A stretch of 62,463 nucleotides of DNA from T3Sed10-241 sp036796255 (GTDB taxonomy: Bacteria; Bacteroidota; Bacteroidia; Flavobacteriales_D; Cryomorphaceae): contig DAIRDH010000016.1 of assembly GCA_036796255.1 (NCBI GenBank), forward strand, positions 1 through 62,463, written 5' to 3'. The notes beneath the pieces were generated by a model. The model worked only from the letters and a program-made list of their open reading frames with translations, was not told where the DNA came from and made no database searches. Positions 42,271 through 50,223 of the stretch are shown here, piece by piece; the first letter of the stretch is position 1, and every line of letters starts with the position of its first letter. A program made the translations under genes and the position numbers.

Positions 42271-45200
42271 TTACTTGTCGATACTGTAGCTTACTTCCTG
42301 CTTGTAGATGAAGCGGTACTTGACCTTCGCCAGGATGAGGTACATCACCGGAACGATAATCAAGGTGAGGAAGGTGGCAAAACTCAAGCCGAAGATGATG
42401 GTCCAGGACATTGGGCCCCAGAATATCACATTGTCACCACCCACATAGATTTGCGGATCAAATTCGCTGAGCAGGGTAAAGAAGTTGATGTTAAGTCCAA
42501 TGGCCAAAGGCACAAGCCCAAGAATGGTGGTAATGGCTGTGAGCAATACCGGTCGAAGTCGGGTTTTTCCTCCTTCGATGATGGCATACACCGTTTCCTG
42601 AAAAGGGAGCTTCCCATCATCCGGCATGTCGAGTTCATCCCGGCGGCGGGCGCGAATGAGGTTGGTGTAGTCAATGAGTACAATGGCATTGTTGACCACA
42701 ATTCCCGCAAGGGAAATGATTCCGATCATGGTCATGATGATCACAAAGTCCATTTGGAATGCCACCAATCCCAAAAGCACCCCAATAAGGCTAAAGAACA
42801 CTGCGAAGGCGATGATAAATGGCGTGGATATGGAGTTGAACTGTGCGGTGATAATCAGGATGATCAGGAAGAGTGCCAGGGCAAGGGCCGTGCTGAGAAA
42901 GCTAAACTCTTCGGCTTGTTCCTCTTGCTGCCCGGTAAAACGCACTTCTGTTCCTGCATCAAAGTCATATTCATTTACCACATTTTTGATTTGGTTCACC
43001 ACTTCATTGGCATTGTAGCCGGAGAGCACATTGCTGGTAATGGTCACGACCCTGTCGAGGTCGCGGCGCTTTACTGCACTGAAAGTGCTTGACTTTTGGG
43101 CTTCAGCCACACTGGAAATGGGTACTTGCTTGATCTTGCCCGTGGCCTGATCGCGGAAGGTAAGTCGCATGTTCATGAGGGCGTCTTCATTCTCCCTGTA
43201 GTGCTCCATCAGGCGCATATTGATGGGGTAGTCGTCCTCGCCATCTTTGAAGGTGGAAACTTCCTTGCCGAAAAGTGCGGTGCGCAAGGCATCTCCAATC
43301 TGATACGTCGATAAGTTGAGCCTGCGCGCTTTAGCACGGTCAATGATAATGGGCATTTCAGGTTTACCCAGCTCCACGTCCAGCTTGAGTTCTTCGATAC
43401 CATCAATGCCACGGCCGTTGATGAAGTTTCGGAATCCGAGTGCATCGGCCATGAGCTTGTCGTAATCTTCGCCGCGCACTTCAATGTTGACGGGCGCTCC
43501 CTGAGGGGGACCCCCCTCATTTTTGTTGACCGTAATTTGGGTACCCGGAAAACCTTTCACTGCACTTCTGATTTCTTCCATCACGTCAGTGGTGCTTATG
43601 CCCTGCCTGTCCTGAAATTTTGAGAACTGAACGGTAATTCTGCCCTTGTGGGGAGTATTGGCCATGGACACCCCTTGGGCAGGGTCGCTGGTTCCTTCAC
43701 CTACTTGCCCAATGATTGACTTGACGAGGAATGACTCATGCTTATTTCCGCCCGGGTCATTGTATTTTTCCATGGCCTGCATCACGCGTTTCTCAAGCTC
43801 GAGGGTGATCTCATTGGTTTCTTCAATGTCAGTTCCTATGGGATTCTCAATAAATACATTGACATATTGAGGCTCGTTGATGGGGAAGAAAATAACCTTG
43901 GGGGGAAAGGTCATCATGAGGATTACCGCCACAATGAGCAATCCAAAAGTACCTGCCAGGAAGCCATAAGGCCTTCTGCCTTTAAGGGCGTAACCCAGAA
44001 AACGCTCATAGGCATTTTCCAGGGCTGGCAGCCACTTGTTTTGCAAGGCCCTGGCACCAGGCCTCAACACGTAAACATTCAGGAAGCCCGAAAGTCCGAT
44101 GAACACTGCGAGACTGCCAAGGGAAACCACCCACTTTTGTTCGGCACCGATCCCCAACACGACCAACAAAATACCAACACCAATAAATATAAGGCTGTTG
44201 CGCAGCATCCGCCTGATGCTGATGTTTTCCTCTCCCACTTTCATGTACATGGAAATCAGTACCGGATTGATGACGAGGGCCACAAAGAGCGAAGAACTCA
44301 ATACGATGATGAGTGTGATGGGGAGGAAAAACATGAATTCACCAAACAATCCAGGCCAGAAAGCCAGCGGAAGGAAAGCTGCAAGCGTGGTGGCTGTAGA
44401 CGCGATGATCGGCACTGCCACTTCGCCTACACCGAGCTTGGTGGCCTCAAGCGCTGAGTAGCCTTGCTCCATGAGGCGGTACACGTTTTCCACGACGACA
44501 ATACCATTGTCGACGAGCATACCCAAAGCCAATACAAGGCCGAAAAGCACCATCACGTTGAGGGTAACACCCAGCGCTCCCAAGATGAGAAAGCTTGTAA
44601 GCATGGAAAGTGGAATCGCAATACCGACGAAGATGGCATTGCGCAGACCAAGGAAGAACAAGAGGACGCCCACCACGAGCAATACACCGAAGATAATGCT
44701 GTTTTCCAGTTCGTCCACCTGGGTCTTGGTTTGGTCGCTGGTGTCGTTGGTAATGCTCACAGCAAGGTCGTTAGGGAACACGTTCAACTTGGCATCGTTT
44801 ACAATGGCATTGATTTTTGCTGCTGCCTCTATGAGGTTTTCGCCTGCGCGCTTCTTGATGTCAAGGCTTACCACAGGCTTGAGGTATTCCCTCGCGTAGC
44901 TTTCCTTTTCTTTTTCACCAAATGAGATCTCGGCGATATTCTTGAGGTACACCACTTCCTGGTTTTCCCTTTTCACAATGATTTCGCCGAGCTCTTGCGG
45001 ATCCTTGATTTCTCCCAATACCCTTACGTTGCGTCGATAGCCATCCACGAGCAAGTCTCCGCCCGAAATGGTGACATTCTCAGCTGAAATGGCATTGGAA
45101 ACATCGTCAAAATTGATCTCCATGGCTTCCATGGCGAGGATGTCCAGATCGACCCTGACCTCCTTGTCCATCACGCCCCTGATCTCCACTTTGGTGATTT

Positions 45201-45753
45201 CAGGCAGATCTTCAATCTCATCTTCGAGGTATTCCGCATATTGCTTGAGCTGGTCAATGGAATAATCGCCTGAGAGGTTGATGTTCATGACGGGGATGAG
45301 CTCGGAGAAGTTGAGCTCAAATATGTTGGGATCGGCAGGCAGATCGGTTGGGAAATCTTTGTCGCTTTTGGCGATGTCGATCTTGTCTTTCACTTTGCGC
45401 AAAGCCTCATCGGGGGTCACGTCAAAATTGAACTTGATCTGAATGGTGCTGTAGCCCTGTATGCTCGTAGAATTGATCTCATCGACGCCGGTGATGGCAT
45501 TGAGCTCTTTTTCAAAAGGCCGGGTGATGAGTTTTTCGATATCGAGCGGAGAGTTGCCCGGATATGCCGTCCCGACATAAATCTCCGGGGTTACCACATC
45601 GGGGAAGTTTTCTTTGGGCATGCTGTTGTAGGCTGCGATACCTCCGAGGAAAATGATCACAGACAAGACCAGCACAGTGGTCCGGTTGCCGACGGATAAG
45701 GAAGAGAGGCCAAACTCTTTGTAGCCTTTGTCTCCCGGTTTAAGCTTGTTCAT
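42271..45753 (-). CDS. RND-family efflux transporter permease (AcrB-like)
   Basis: 1160 residues, inner-membrane proton-driven drug or metabolite exporter with two repeats of six helices and large periplasmic loops. Seen are AAYNSMPKENFPDV near the N-terminus, the helix-4 stretch ALGMLVDNGIVVVENVYRL, and the C-terminal VNNAIVLIDYTNLIRARR. AcrB has two Asp in helix 4 (407/408); here the second is Asn, as in several Bacteroidota homologues, so proton relay may depend on other residues. It is the last gene of tetR - tolC - adaptor - permease, 11 bases after the adaptor, and is followed by a terminator. Substrates cannot be read from the sequence. Confidence 0.95.
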   Translation of the reverse strand: MNKLKPGDKGYKEFGLSSLSVGNRTTVLVLSVIIFLGGIAAYNSMPKENFPDVVTPEIYVGTAYPGNSPLDIEKLITRPFEKELNAITGVDEINSTSIQGYSTIQIKFNFDVTPDEALRKVKDKIDIAKSDKDFPTDLPADPNIFELNFSELIPVMNINLSGDYSIDQLKQYAEYLEDEIEDLPEITKVEIRGVMDKEVRVDLDILAMEAMEINFDDVSNAISAENVTISGGDLLVDGYRRNVRVLGEIKDPQELGEIIVKRENQEVVYLKNIAEISFGEKEKESYAREYLKPVVSLDIKKRAGENLIEAAAKINAIVNDAKLNVFPNDLAVSITNDTSDQTKTQVDELENSIIFGVLLVVGVLLFFLGLRNAIFVGIAIPLSMLTSFLILGALGVTLNVMVLFGLVLALGMLVDNGIVVVENVYRLMEQGYSALEATKLGVGEVAVPIIASTATTLAAFLPLAFWPGLFGEFMFFLPITLIIVLSSSLFVALVINPVLISMYMKVGEENISIRRMLRNSLIFIGVGILLVVLGIGAEQKWVVSLGSLAVFIGLSGFLNVYVLRPGARALQNKWLPALENAYERFLGYALKGRRPYGFLAGTFGLLIVAVILMMTFPPKVIFFPINEPQYVNVFIENPIGTDIEETNEITLELEKRVMQAMEKYNDPGGNKHESFLVKSIIGQVGEGTSDPAQGVSMANTPHKGRITVQFSKFQDRQGISTTDVMEEIRSAVKGFPGTQITVNKNEGGPPQGAPVNIEVRGEDYDKLMADALGFRNFINGRGIDGIEELKLDVELGKPEMPIIIDRAKARRLNLSTYQIGDALRTALFGKEVSTFKDGEDDYPINMRLMEHYRENEDALMNMRLTFRDQATGKIKQVPISSVAEAQKSSTFSAVKRRDLDRVVTITSNVLSGYNANEVVNQIKNVVNEYDFDAGTEVRFTGQQEEQAEEFSFLSTALALALFLIILIITAQFNSISTPFIIAFAVFFSLIGVLLGLVAFQMDFVIIMTMIGIISLAGIVVNNAIVLIDYTNLIRARRRDELDMPDDGKLPFQETVYAIIEGGKTRLRPVLLTAITTILGLVPLAIGLNINFFTLLSEFDPQIYVGGDNVIFWGPMSWTIIFGLSFATFLTLIIVPVMYLILAKVKYRFIYKQEVSYSIDK

Positions 45754-45764
45754 TGCTCTAATGT

Positions 45765-46925
45765 TTAAATATTGGTTGGCTCTACCCGGTCACCGTCGCG
45801 CACGCCGCGCGAACCCTTGTCGATGATGACAGACATTTCATCAAGACCCTCTTTTATCAAGGTTTGTCCCAGGTAGCGCATTCCGGGCTTTACGGGTTGT
45901 TTTCTTGCAACCGTTTGGCTATTCTGGTCTTTTTCGATGATGAATACATAGCTTTCACCATCGCCATCCTGCATGATGAGCGATGAGGGTATTGCCACTG
46001 AACCTGGCTCACTGTAGTCGTTGATTTTCATCACAACCAGGGAATTGGGAAGGAGATTGTCGCTGCTGTAATCAATATCGACCCTTACTTCAAACGTTCG
46101 GTTGTTGGGATTGATAAATGAACCTATTCTGCTTATGGCACTCCTGAGGGTATCTGCGCGGTTTACAATGATATATACAGAATCACCCGCATTTACCTTG
46201 CCGGCGTAGCGCTCTGAAACGTCAGCTGTAATGTATAAATTCTCATTGTTGACAATGCGCATTGCGGGCATTTGGCCTGAGCCCATTTCACCTACTTTCA
46301 GGAATATTTTGTCGACCACCCCATCAAAGGGGGCCCGCAGCACACTCTTGTTGCCTTGCTCGCGCAGGGTTTTGATGACATTCTCAAGCGATTCCTTTCT
46401 GTTTTTGGCTTCGAGGAATTGCACTTCGCTGCCTATGTTCTGGTCCCAGAGCCTTTTTTGCTTTTCGTAAAGGGTGGTGGCAAGTTCGAGTTGGGTTTGT
46501 TGTTCCTCGATGTTTCGGGATATCAGCTCTGAGTCAAATCTCATCAGCACATCGCCTTTGCGCACTTTCTGGCCTTCACTCACCGGGATTTGCTGGACCA
46601 ATCCGGGATTTTCAGCATACAATGAAGCGGCACGGTCTGTCTCCACATTGCCGTATACTTCAAAATAATGACGAAACTCTTTCCGGCTTGCCTGGTAGGT
46701 CGTTACTAACTTGTGTTCAGCCGTGGTGTCAAGTTCAGCGATGCGCTCGTCGAGGATGAGGAGCTGCGCCTCAAGTGAATCTTTGGCAATTCTTATAGAG
46801 TCGCGTTTCGCGATTAAGCTGTCGAGCTCCCCCTTGGGCTTGTCATCATTGCAGGCCGTCAAGAGCGACATTGCGATTAGTATGGGCAGGATGAGCAGGC
46901 CGGAATTGAATTTGGTTGTTGTCAT
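45765..46925 (-). CDS. RND efflux periplasmic adaptor (membrane fusion lipoprotein)
   Basis: 386 residues. The signal ends in LLTACND (Cys about residue 25). The order is a short coiled coil after the anchor, a lipoyl/barrel half (LYAENPGLVQQIPVSEGQKV), a helical hairpin (about 130-190), the second lipoyl half (VLRAPFDGVVDKIFLKVGEM), a beta-barrel and the membrane-proximal domain. It bridges the permease and the TolC-like channel. It sits between tolC and the permease gene with gaps of 2 and 11 bases. Confidence 0.94.
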   Translation of the reverse strand: MTTTKFNSGLLILPILIAMSLLTACNDDKPKGELDSLIAKRDSIRIAKDSLEAQLLILDERIAELDTTAEHKLVTTYQASRKEFRHYFEVYGNVETDRAASLYAENPGLVQQIPVSEGQKVRKGDVLMRFDSELISRNIEEQQTQLELATTLYEKQKRLWDQNIGSEVQFLEAKNRKESLENVIKTLREQGNKSVLRAPFDGVVDKIFLKVGEMGSGQMPAMRIVNNENLYITADVSERYAGKVNAGDSVYIIVNRADTLRSAISRIGSFINPNNRTFEVRVDIDYSSDNLLPNSLVVMKINDYSEPGSVAIPSSLIMQDGDGESYVFIIEKDQNSQTVARKQPVKPGMRYLGQTLIKEGLDEMSVIIDKGSRGVRDGDRVEPTNI

Positions 46926-46927
46926 TT

Positions 46928-48268
46928 TTAATCTTCGAATAGGTTAAAGGCTTTGTCCAATTGTTGTTTAGCGTTAAGCAATTTGAGTGCGGCATCCACA
47001 TACCTGCCTTGTTCATTGAGCAGCTGGCTGCGCACCACGTTGAGGTCGGTGCTGGTGGTGATGCCTTCTTTGTACTTGATACTGGTGCGGTCGCTGATGC
47101 GCTTGGCCAGCTCCATGCTTTCTTTCTGCGTTTTCCATACGCGCATGGCATTTTCATATTCAGCCATGGCCCTTGTTTGCGCGAGCCTCAGGTTCTGCTC
47201 AGCTTCGGTCAGGTTGATTTCGGCCTTCTCCAGCTCTATCACCCCCCTTCTCACACTGTTTTTTCTTTGAAAGCTGCTGAAAATAGGGATGTTCATGTTT
47301 ACCCCCAGCACTGTGGCAGGGAACCAGGGTTGTCCACTTTCTGTGAAATTGAACATGTTGCGCTGTGCATTTTGCTGGTGGGTGAGAAAGAGGTTCATGT
47401 TGGGGTAATACGCCGCCTTTGCGCCTTGCAGCGTGAGGTCTTGTACCATCACATTGGTGCGTGCTATCAGGATGTCGGGGTGGGTCTCAAGCTGCCGGTC
47501 CCTTTGCAGAAATGCGGCATTGTTGTTCAGCACCACGAGGTCTTCTATTTTATCGGTCAGGGTAACTTCGGTACTGATAGGGATGCCGATGAGGTAGTTC
47601 AGGGTTTTTTGAGAAATCTCAATGTACTTCTCGGCATTGTCGATGTTGTTTTGAATCTGGTTCCGGTTGAGCCTCAGCTGGTCTACATCCTGCTCCTCAA
47701 CGAGCCCATTGTTAAAAAAAGCCTCTGATTCCCTTAAGAGGTCATTTACGGAACTGAGGTTTTCTTCCAAAATGCCCTTGTTGGCCTCGGCCACGAGCGT
47801 GGTGTAATAGGCTTCGGCCACAGCCACCCTCACCTCAGCGGCGGTTTTGATCTGGGCATTGCGCACCAGCTCTACTGCTGTGCGTGCAGCTTTGAGGCCC
47901 ACGAAATACGTTCCGTCAAATATCAACTGCGATGCGGTGACACTTCCCGTAAAATTGTATTCCAAACCGAATTGCACTTCTGCAAATTCACCGGGTTCGA
48001 GACCGAAAAATTCACCGGGTACCAATTGCACGGGTATTTGCAGGAGTTGCTGGTAGTCCAATAGCGCATTGACCTGTGGCAAGCCAATGGCCAAAACTTC
48101 CTGCACTTCGCGCTTCGTGGCGGCGATGTCCATCTCAGCGTTGAGCATTGCGTAACTCTGCTCCATTGCAATGGCCTGCGCTTCTTTGAGCGACAATGCC
48201 ATGTTTTGTGCCCATGAAGCCTGGCTCAGGGTGAGCAGCAGGGTGAGGGTGATCACAATTTTTTTCAT
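46928..48268 (-). CDS. TolC-family outer-membrane efflux channel
   Basis: 446 residues with a signal peptide ending in SQASWAQ. Two OEP repeats of long helices and short strands follow: LSLKEAQAIAMEQSYAMLNAE at the start of the first, and the equivalent region HPDILIARTNVMVQDLTL in the second. Three copies form a channel through the outer membrane and periplasm that docks on the adaptor. The gene lies 1 base after tetR's stop and 2 bases before the adaptor start, so expression is operonic. Confidence 0.94.
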   Translation of the reverse strand: MKKIVITLTLLLTLSQASWAQNMALSLKEAQAIAMEQSYAMLNAEMDIAATKREVQEVLAIGLPQVNALLDYQQLLQIPVQLVPGEFFGLEPGEFAEVQFGLEYNFTGSVTASQLIFDGTYFVGLKAARTAVELVRNAQIKTAAEVRVAVAEAYYTTLVAEANKGILEENLSSVNDLLRESEAFFNNGLVEEQDVDQLRLNRNQIQNNIDNAEKYIEISQKTLNYLIGIPISTEVTLTDKIEDLVVLNNNAAFLQRDRQLETHPDILIARTNVMVQDLTLQGAKAAYYPNMNLFLTHQQNAQRNMFNFTESGQPWFPATVLGVNMNIPIFSSFQRKNSVRRGVIELEKAEINLTEAEQNLRLAQTRAMAEYENAMRVWKTQKESMELAKRISDRTSIKYKEGITTSTDLNVVRSQLLNEQGRYVDAALKLLNAKQQLDKAFNLFED

Positions 48269-48269
48269 G

Positions 48270-48911
48270 CTATTCTTTCTTGAGTTTTGGTTCTATGCGT
48301 TCCTCGAGATATTTCAAGCCTTTTTCGCTTGCCAGCCCGCGTATTTGGTGCACAAACATTTGGTTGTACACTTCGCTGAGCTCAAATTCGTGGATGGGGA
48401 AAAGCTGTGGCTGAAAAATGGCGTTCAACCTGGATAGCCAGAGTCGCGTTGCGATCTCCACATGGATATCTTCCCTGAAAAGGCCTTCCTCCATGCCCTT
48501 CTTGATGTTGTTGTAAATCATTTCGCCGGTAAAACCATTTCTGCTTTCCTGAAGCAGGTTCCAGGCTTCCGGGTAGTAGCGCTCGAGTTCAAAAAATATG
48601 GAGGGATGTACCTGCTGTATTTTTCCGATCACGTACTTGCTGATCTCCAGGTTTTCATCAATGGCATTAAGGTTTTTGCCCGCGATGGTGCTCATCTCGC
48701 ACTCCTCGCCGCATATTTCCTGCCCCAGGCATTTGCTTACCAGGTCGTTTTTGTCTTTGACGTATTGGTAAAGTGTTTTTTTGGAAATGTGGAGTTGCCT
48801 GGCAATGTCGTCCATGGTCATGCTCTTGATGCCATAAGTCATAAATATGGCGGTCACATCGCGCAGCAGTTTATCCTGCTTCTCTTTTCCTTGGTCTTGT
48901 TCGCTATTCAC
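48270..48911 (-). CDS. TetR/AcrR-family repressor of the efflux operon
   Basis: 213 residues. The helix-turn-helix is IKSMTMDDIARQLHISKKTL (about residues 28-47), followed by YQYVKDKNDLV, the signature of the family. The rest is the ligand-binding helical domain. The start is a GTG at 48911: an in-frame TAA lies four codons upstream and no ATG is available before the DNA-binding domain. As first gene of the operon it probably represses itself and the pump until a pump substrate binds. Confidence 0.93.
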   Translation of the reverse strand: MNSEQDQGKEKQDKLLRDVTAIFMTYGIKSMTMDDIARQLHISKKTLYQYVKDKNDLVSKCLGQEICGEECEMSTIAGKNLNAIDENLEISKYVIGKIQQVHPSIFFELERYYPEAWNLLQESRNGFTGEMIYNNIKKGMEEGLFREDIHVEIATRLWLSRLNAIFQPQLFPIHEFELSEVYNQMFVHQIRGLASEKGLKYLEERIEPKLKKE

Positions 48912-48915
48912 GGCG

Positions 48916-48958
48916 CAAAATTAGGAAGATAAAACACATTGAAAACAAAAAATGTTTT
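48916..48958 (-). promoter_or_regulatory. Candidate promoter and operator of the efflux operon
   Basis: On the minus strand TAATTTTG (48916-48923) matches the -7 consensus and ends 4 bases before the GTG start. Upstream, AAAACA and TGTTTT form an inverted repeat with a 5-base spacer at 48942-48958, a possible TetR operator. A TTG at 48946-48948 lies 22 bases from the -7 box, slightly long. Confidence 0.4.
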
Positions 48959-49016
48959 AAATGTTTCCAATTGGTGCGTGAGTGGCGAATGTGCTGGGTA
49001 AGCGGTAGGGGGGTGA

Positions 49017-49073
49017 GTTTGAAAGTAAGAAAGTTTAAAAGTTTGAAAGTTTGAAAGTAGAAAGTTTGAAAGT
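49017..49073. repeat. Short tandem repeat with unit like TTTGAAAG
   Basis: About seven imperfect copies of an 8-10 base purine-rich unit (GTTTGAAAGT with variants GTAAGAAAGT, GTTTAAAAGT, GTAGAAAGT) lie head to tail. There is no hairpin potential. It looks like a simple-sequence repeat. Confidence 0.75.
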
Positions 49074-49455
49074 ATCGCTGGTCATTGGCTTGATGGGATT
49101 GAGGGTGTGGCATCCCTGGCACGGGTATCATAATGCGGTCTAATTGCTGTGTCCCTCCATTTAATGTAGTGTGTGAAGCAATTCGGAGGGATTTGGCAAT
49201 GCACTCAGGTATGGCCTCGCATGGGTAGGGTGGCACATCAATATGATTGACTGTCACCGCAGAACACTGCTGTGTCGAACCTATACAGCCACTTTGAGCA
49301 TCAGAGCCTGTCATTTTTCCATTGATTATGATCTTAGCGGCTGGCACTGGTTGTTAATATGTCATGTACGGGTCTGGATCGACTCAAGGTACTCTATAGA
49401 TTGGATCGGGATACGGAAGGGGACAAGTCGCCGCTATGGGGTACTGCAGTCAGGA

Positions 49456-49536
49456 ACGGTATAAAAGCGGCTGCACAGCGGTACCATAGCGGCATGATAG
49501 CGGCAGCATTGCGGCATCACAGCGGAGTAACAGCCC
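49456..49536. repeat. 11-bp periodic repeat, seven units headed by GCGG
   Basis: GCGG or close to it recurs every 11 bases: ACGG at 49456, GCGG at 49467, 49478, 49489, 49500, 49511 and 49522, with GCCC at 49533. The intervening 7-mers are similar (CTGCACA, TACCATA, CATGATA, CAGCATT, CATCACA, AGTAACA). The period is not a multiple of three, so it is not a peptide repeat. Confidence 0.8.
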
Positions 49537-49646
49537 TAGCATGGCCTTTTGATTACTGAGGAAATTGGGAGAATTCAGTTATGTGCCACGTGAGGCCATT
49601 ATTGGCATAGCTGCGTCATCATCCTGAACTAGCAACGACCCATTTT

Positions 49647-49964
49647 CTACGTGTTGCTATGTCTGCTTCTACGCAAGAATTTGAGTAACCCAAGAATAAG
49701 TGAGGCTTGCAAAAAATTATTGACAAGGATTAAAGGAAGTCTCTCAGATGGTGCATTTTGGCTATGCAAAAAGAAAGGATAACTCTCATTGATAAGCACC
49801 ATTGGAAACCCTAGCACATACTTCAATGAGAAAAACGACAAATTTCCGACTGCACTTACCGGTTCATCAGTCATTGCAAAGAATATCATTAAGATGAAAA
49901 GGATCAATTCAATGAAACCTAGCAAGAAGAATATCCTCATGAATTGGAAGGTGATTCTTTTCAT
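49647..49964 (-). CDS. Small hydrophobic membrane protein of unknown function
   Basis: 105 residues from the ATG at 49964. A basic start (MKRITFQFMR) leads into a strong transmembrane helix (about residues 10-31, FFLLGFIELILFILMIFF); a second hydrophobic stretch (about 43-57) and a third (about 82-97, ILVNNFLQASLILGLLKFL) follow, with a basic end RRSRHSN. Length, positive-inside charge and base composition are protein-like, but I recognise no family. No partner gene is adjacent. Confidence 0.5.
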   Translation of the reverse strand: MKRITFQFMRIFFLLGFIELILFILMIFFAMTDEPVSAVGNLSFFSLKYVLGFPMVLINESYPFFLHSQNAPSERLPLILVNNFLQASLILGLLKFLRRSRHSNT

Positions 49965-50170
49965 TGTTTCAAATTTTTGCTCGATTTACAATTTTTCATC
50001 GATCCGCTTTATTGTTAAACCCCATCGCTACGGATACTATTCACAACAGTATCGCTGTTGACCTAATTGTCGATTGTTAAATTCACTTTCTGTTTCGGGT
50101 TCCCCCATGTCGACGATATCGTCGTCGTATGCAGTGTCAATGGCAGGAAAATCTTCTCATCGCATAGCCA
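49965..50170. other. Interval with a 14-bp palindrome, no confident gene
   Basis: CGACGATATCGTCG at 50111-50124 is a perfect palindrome. A minus-strand acidic frame (DDDIVDMGEPETE, about 50020-50158) lacks a start codon and could be the tail of a lost gene. Confidence 0.35.
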
Positions 50171-50208
50171 AAAAAAACCGCCGCAGAATACTGCGGCGGT
50201 TTTTATTT
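50171..50208 (-). terminator. Strong terminator after the cysteine-rich lipoprotein gene
   Basis: An 11-base GC-rich stem (about 50176-50186 with 50191-50201) with an AATA loop is flanked by A's on one side and T's on the other, so it can work in both directions. It lies 16 bases past the stop at 50224. Confidence 0.9.
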
Positions 50209-50223
50209 CGGTTAAGTTTTAAA

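Larger units (their letters stand above)
48959..49646. other. Gene-poor interval with low-complexity and periodic repeats
   Basis: No convincing gene is found. A 147-codon minus frame (48904-49347) reads through a simple repeat into the tetR start and is rejected. Two repeat blocks, described separately at 49017-49073 and 49456-49536, occupy part of it. Confidence 0.6.

Noticed and set aside
48904..49347. 147-codon minus-strand frame overlapping the start of tetR
   Set aside because: It reads through a simple repeat (QTFYFQTFKLLNFLTFKL), overlaps the regulator promoter, and has no recognisable domain.
50111..50124. 14-bp perfect palindrome as a regulator site
   Set aside because: It lies in a gene-free interval beyond the terminator, not near a promoter that I can see; noted only as a curiosity.
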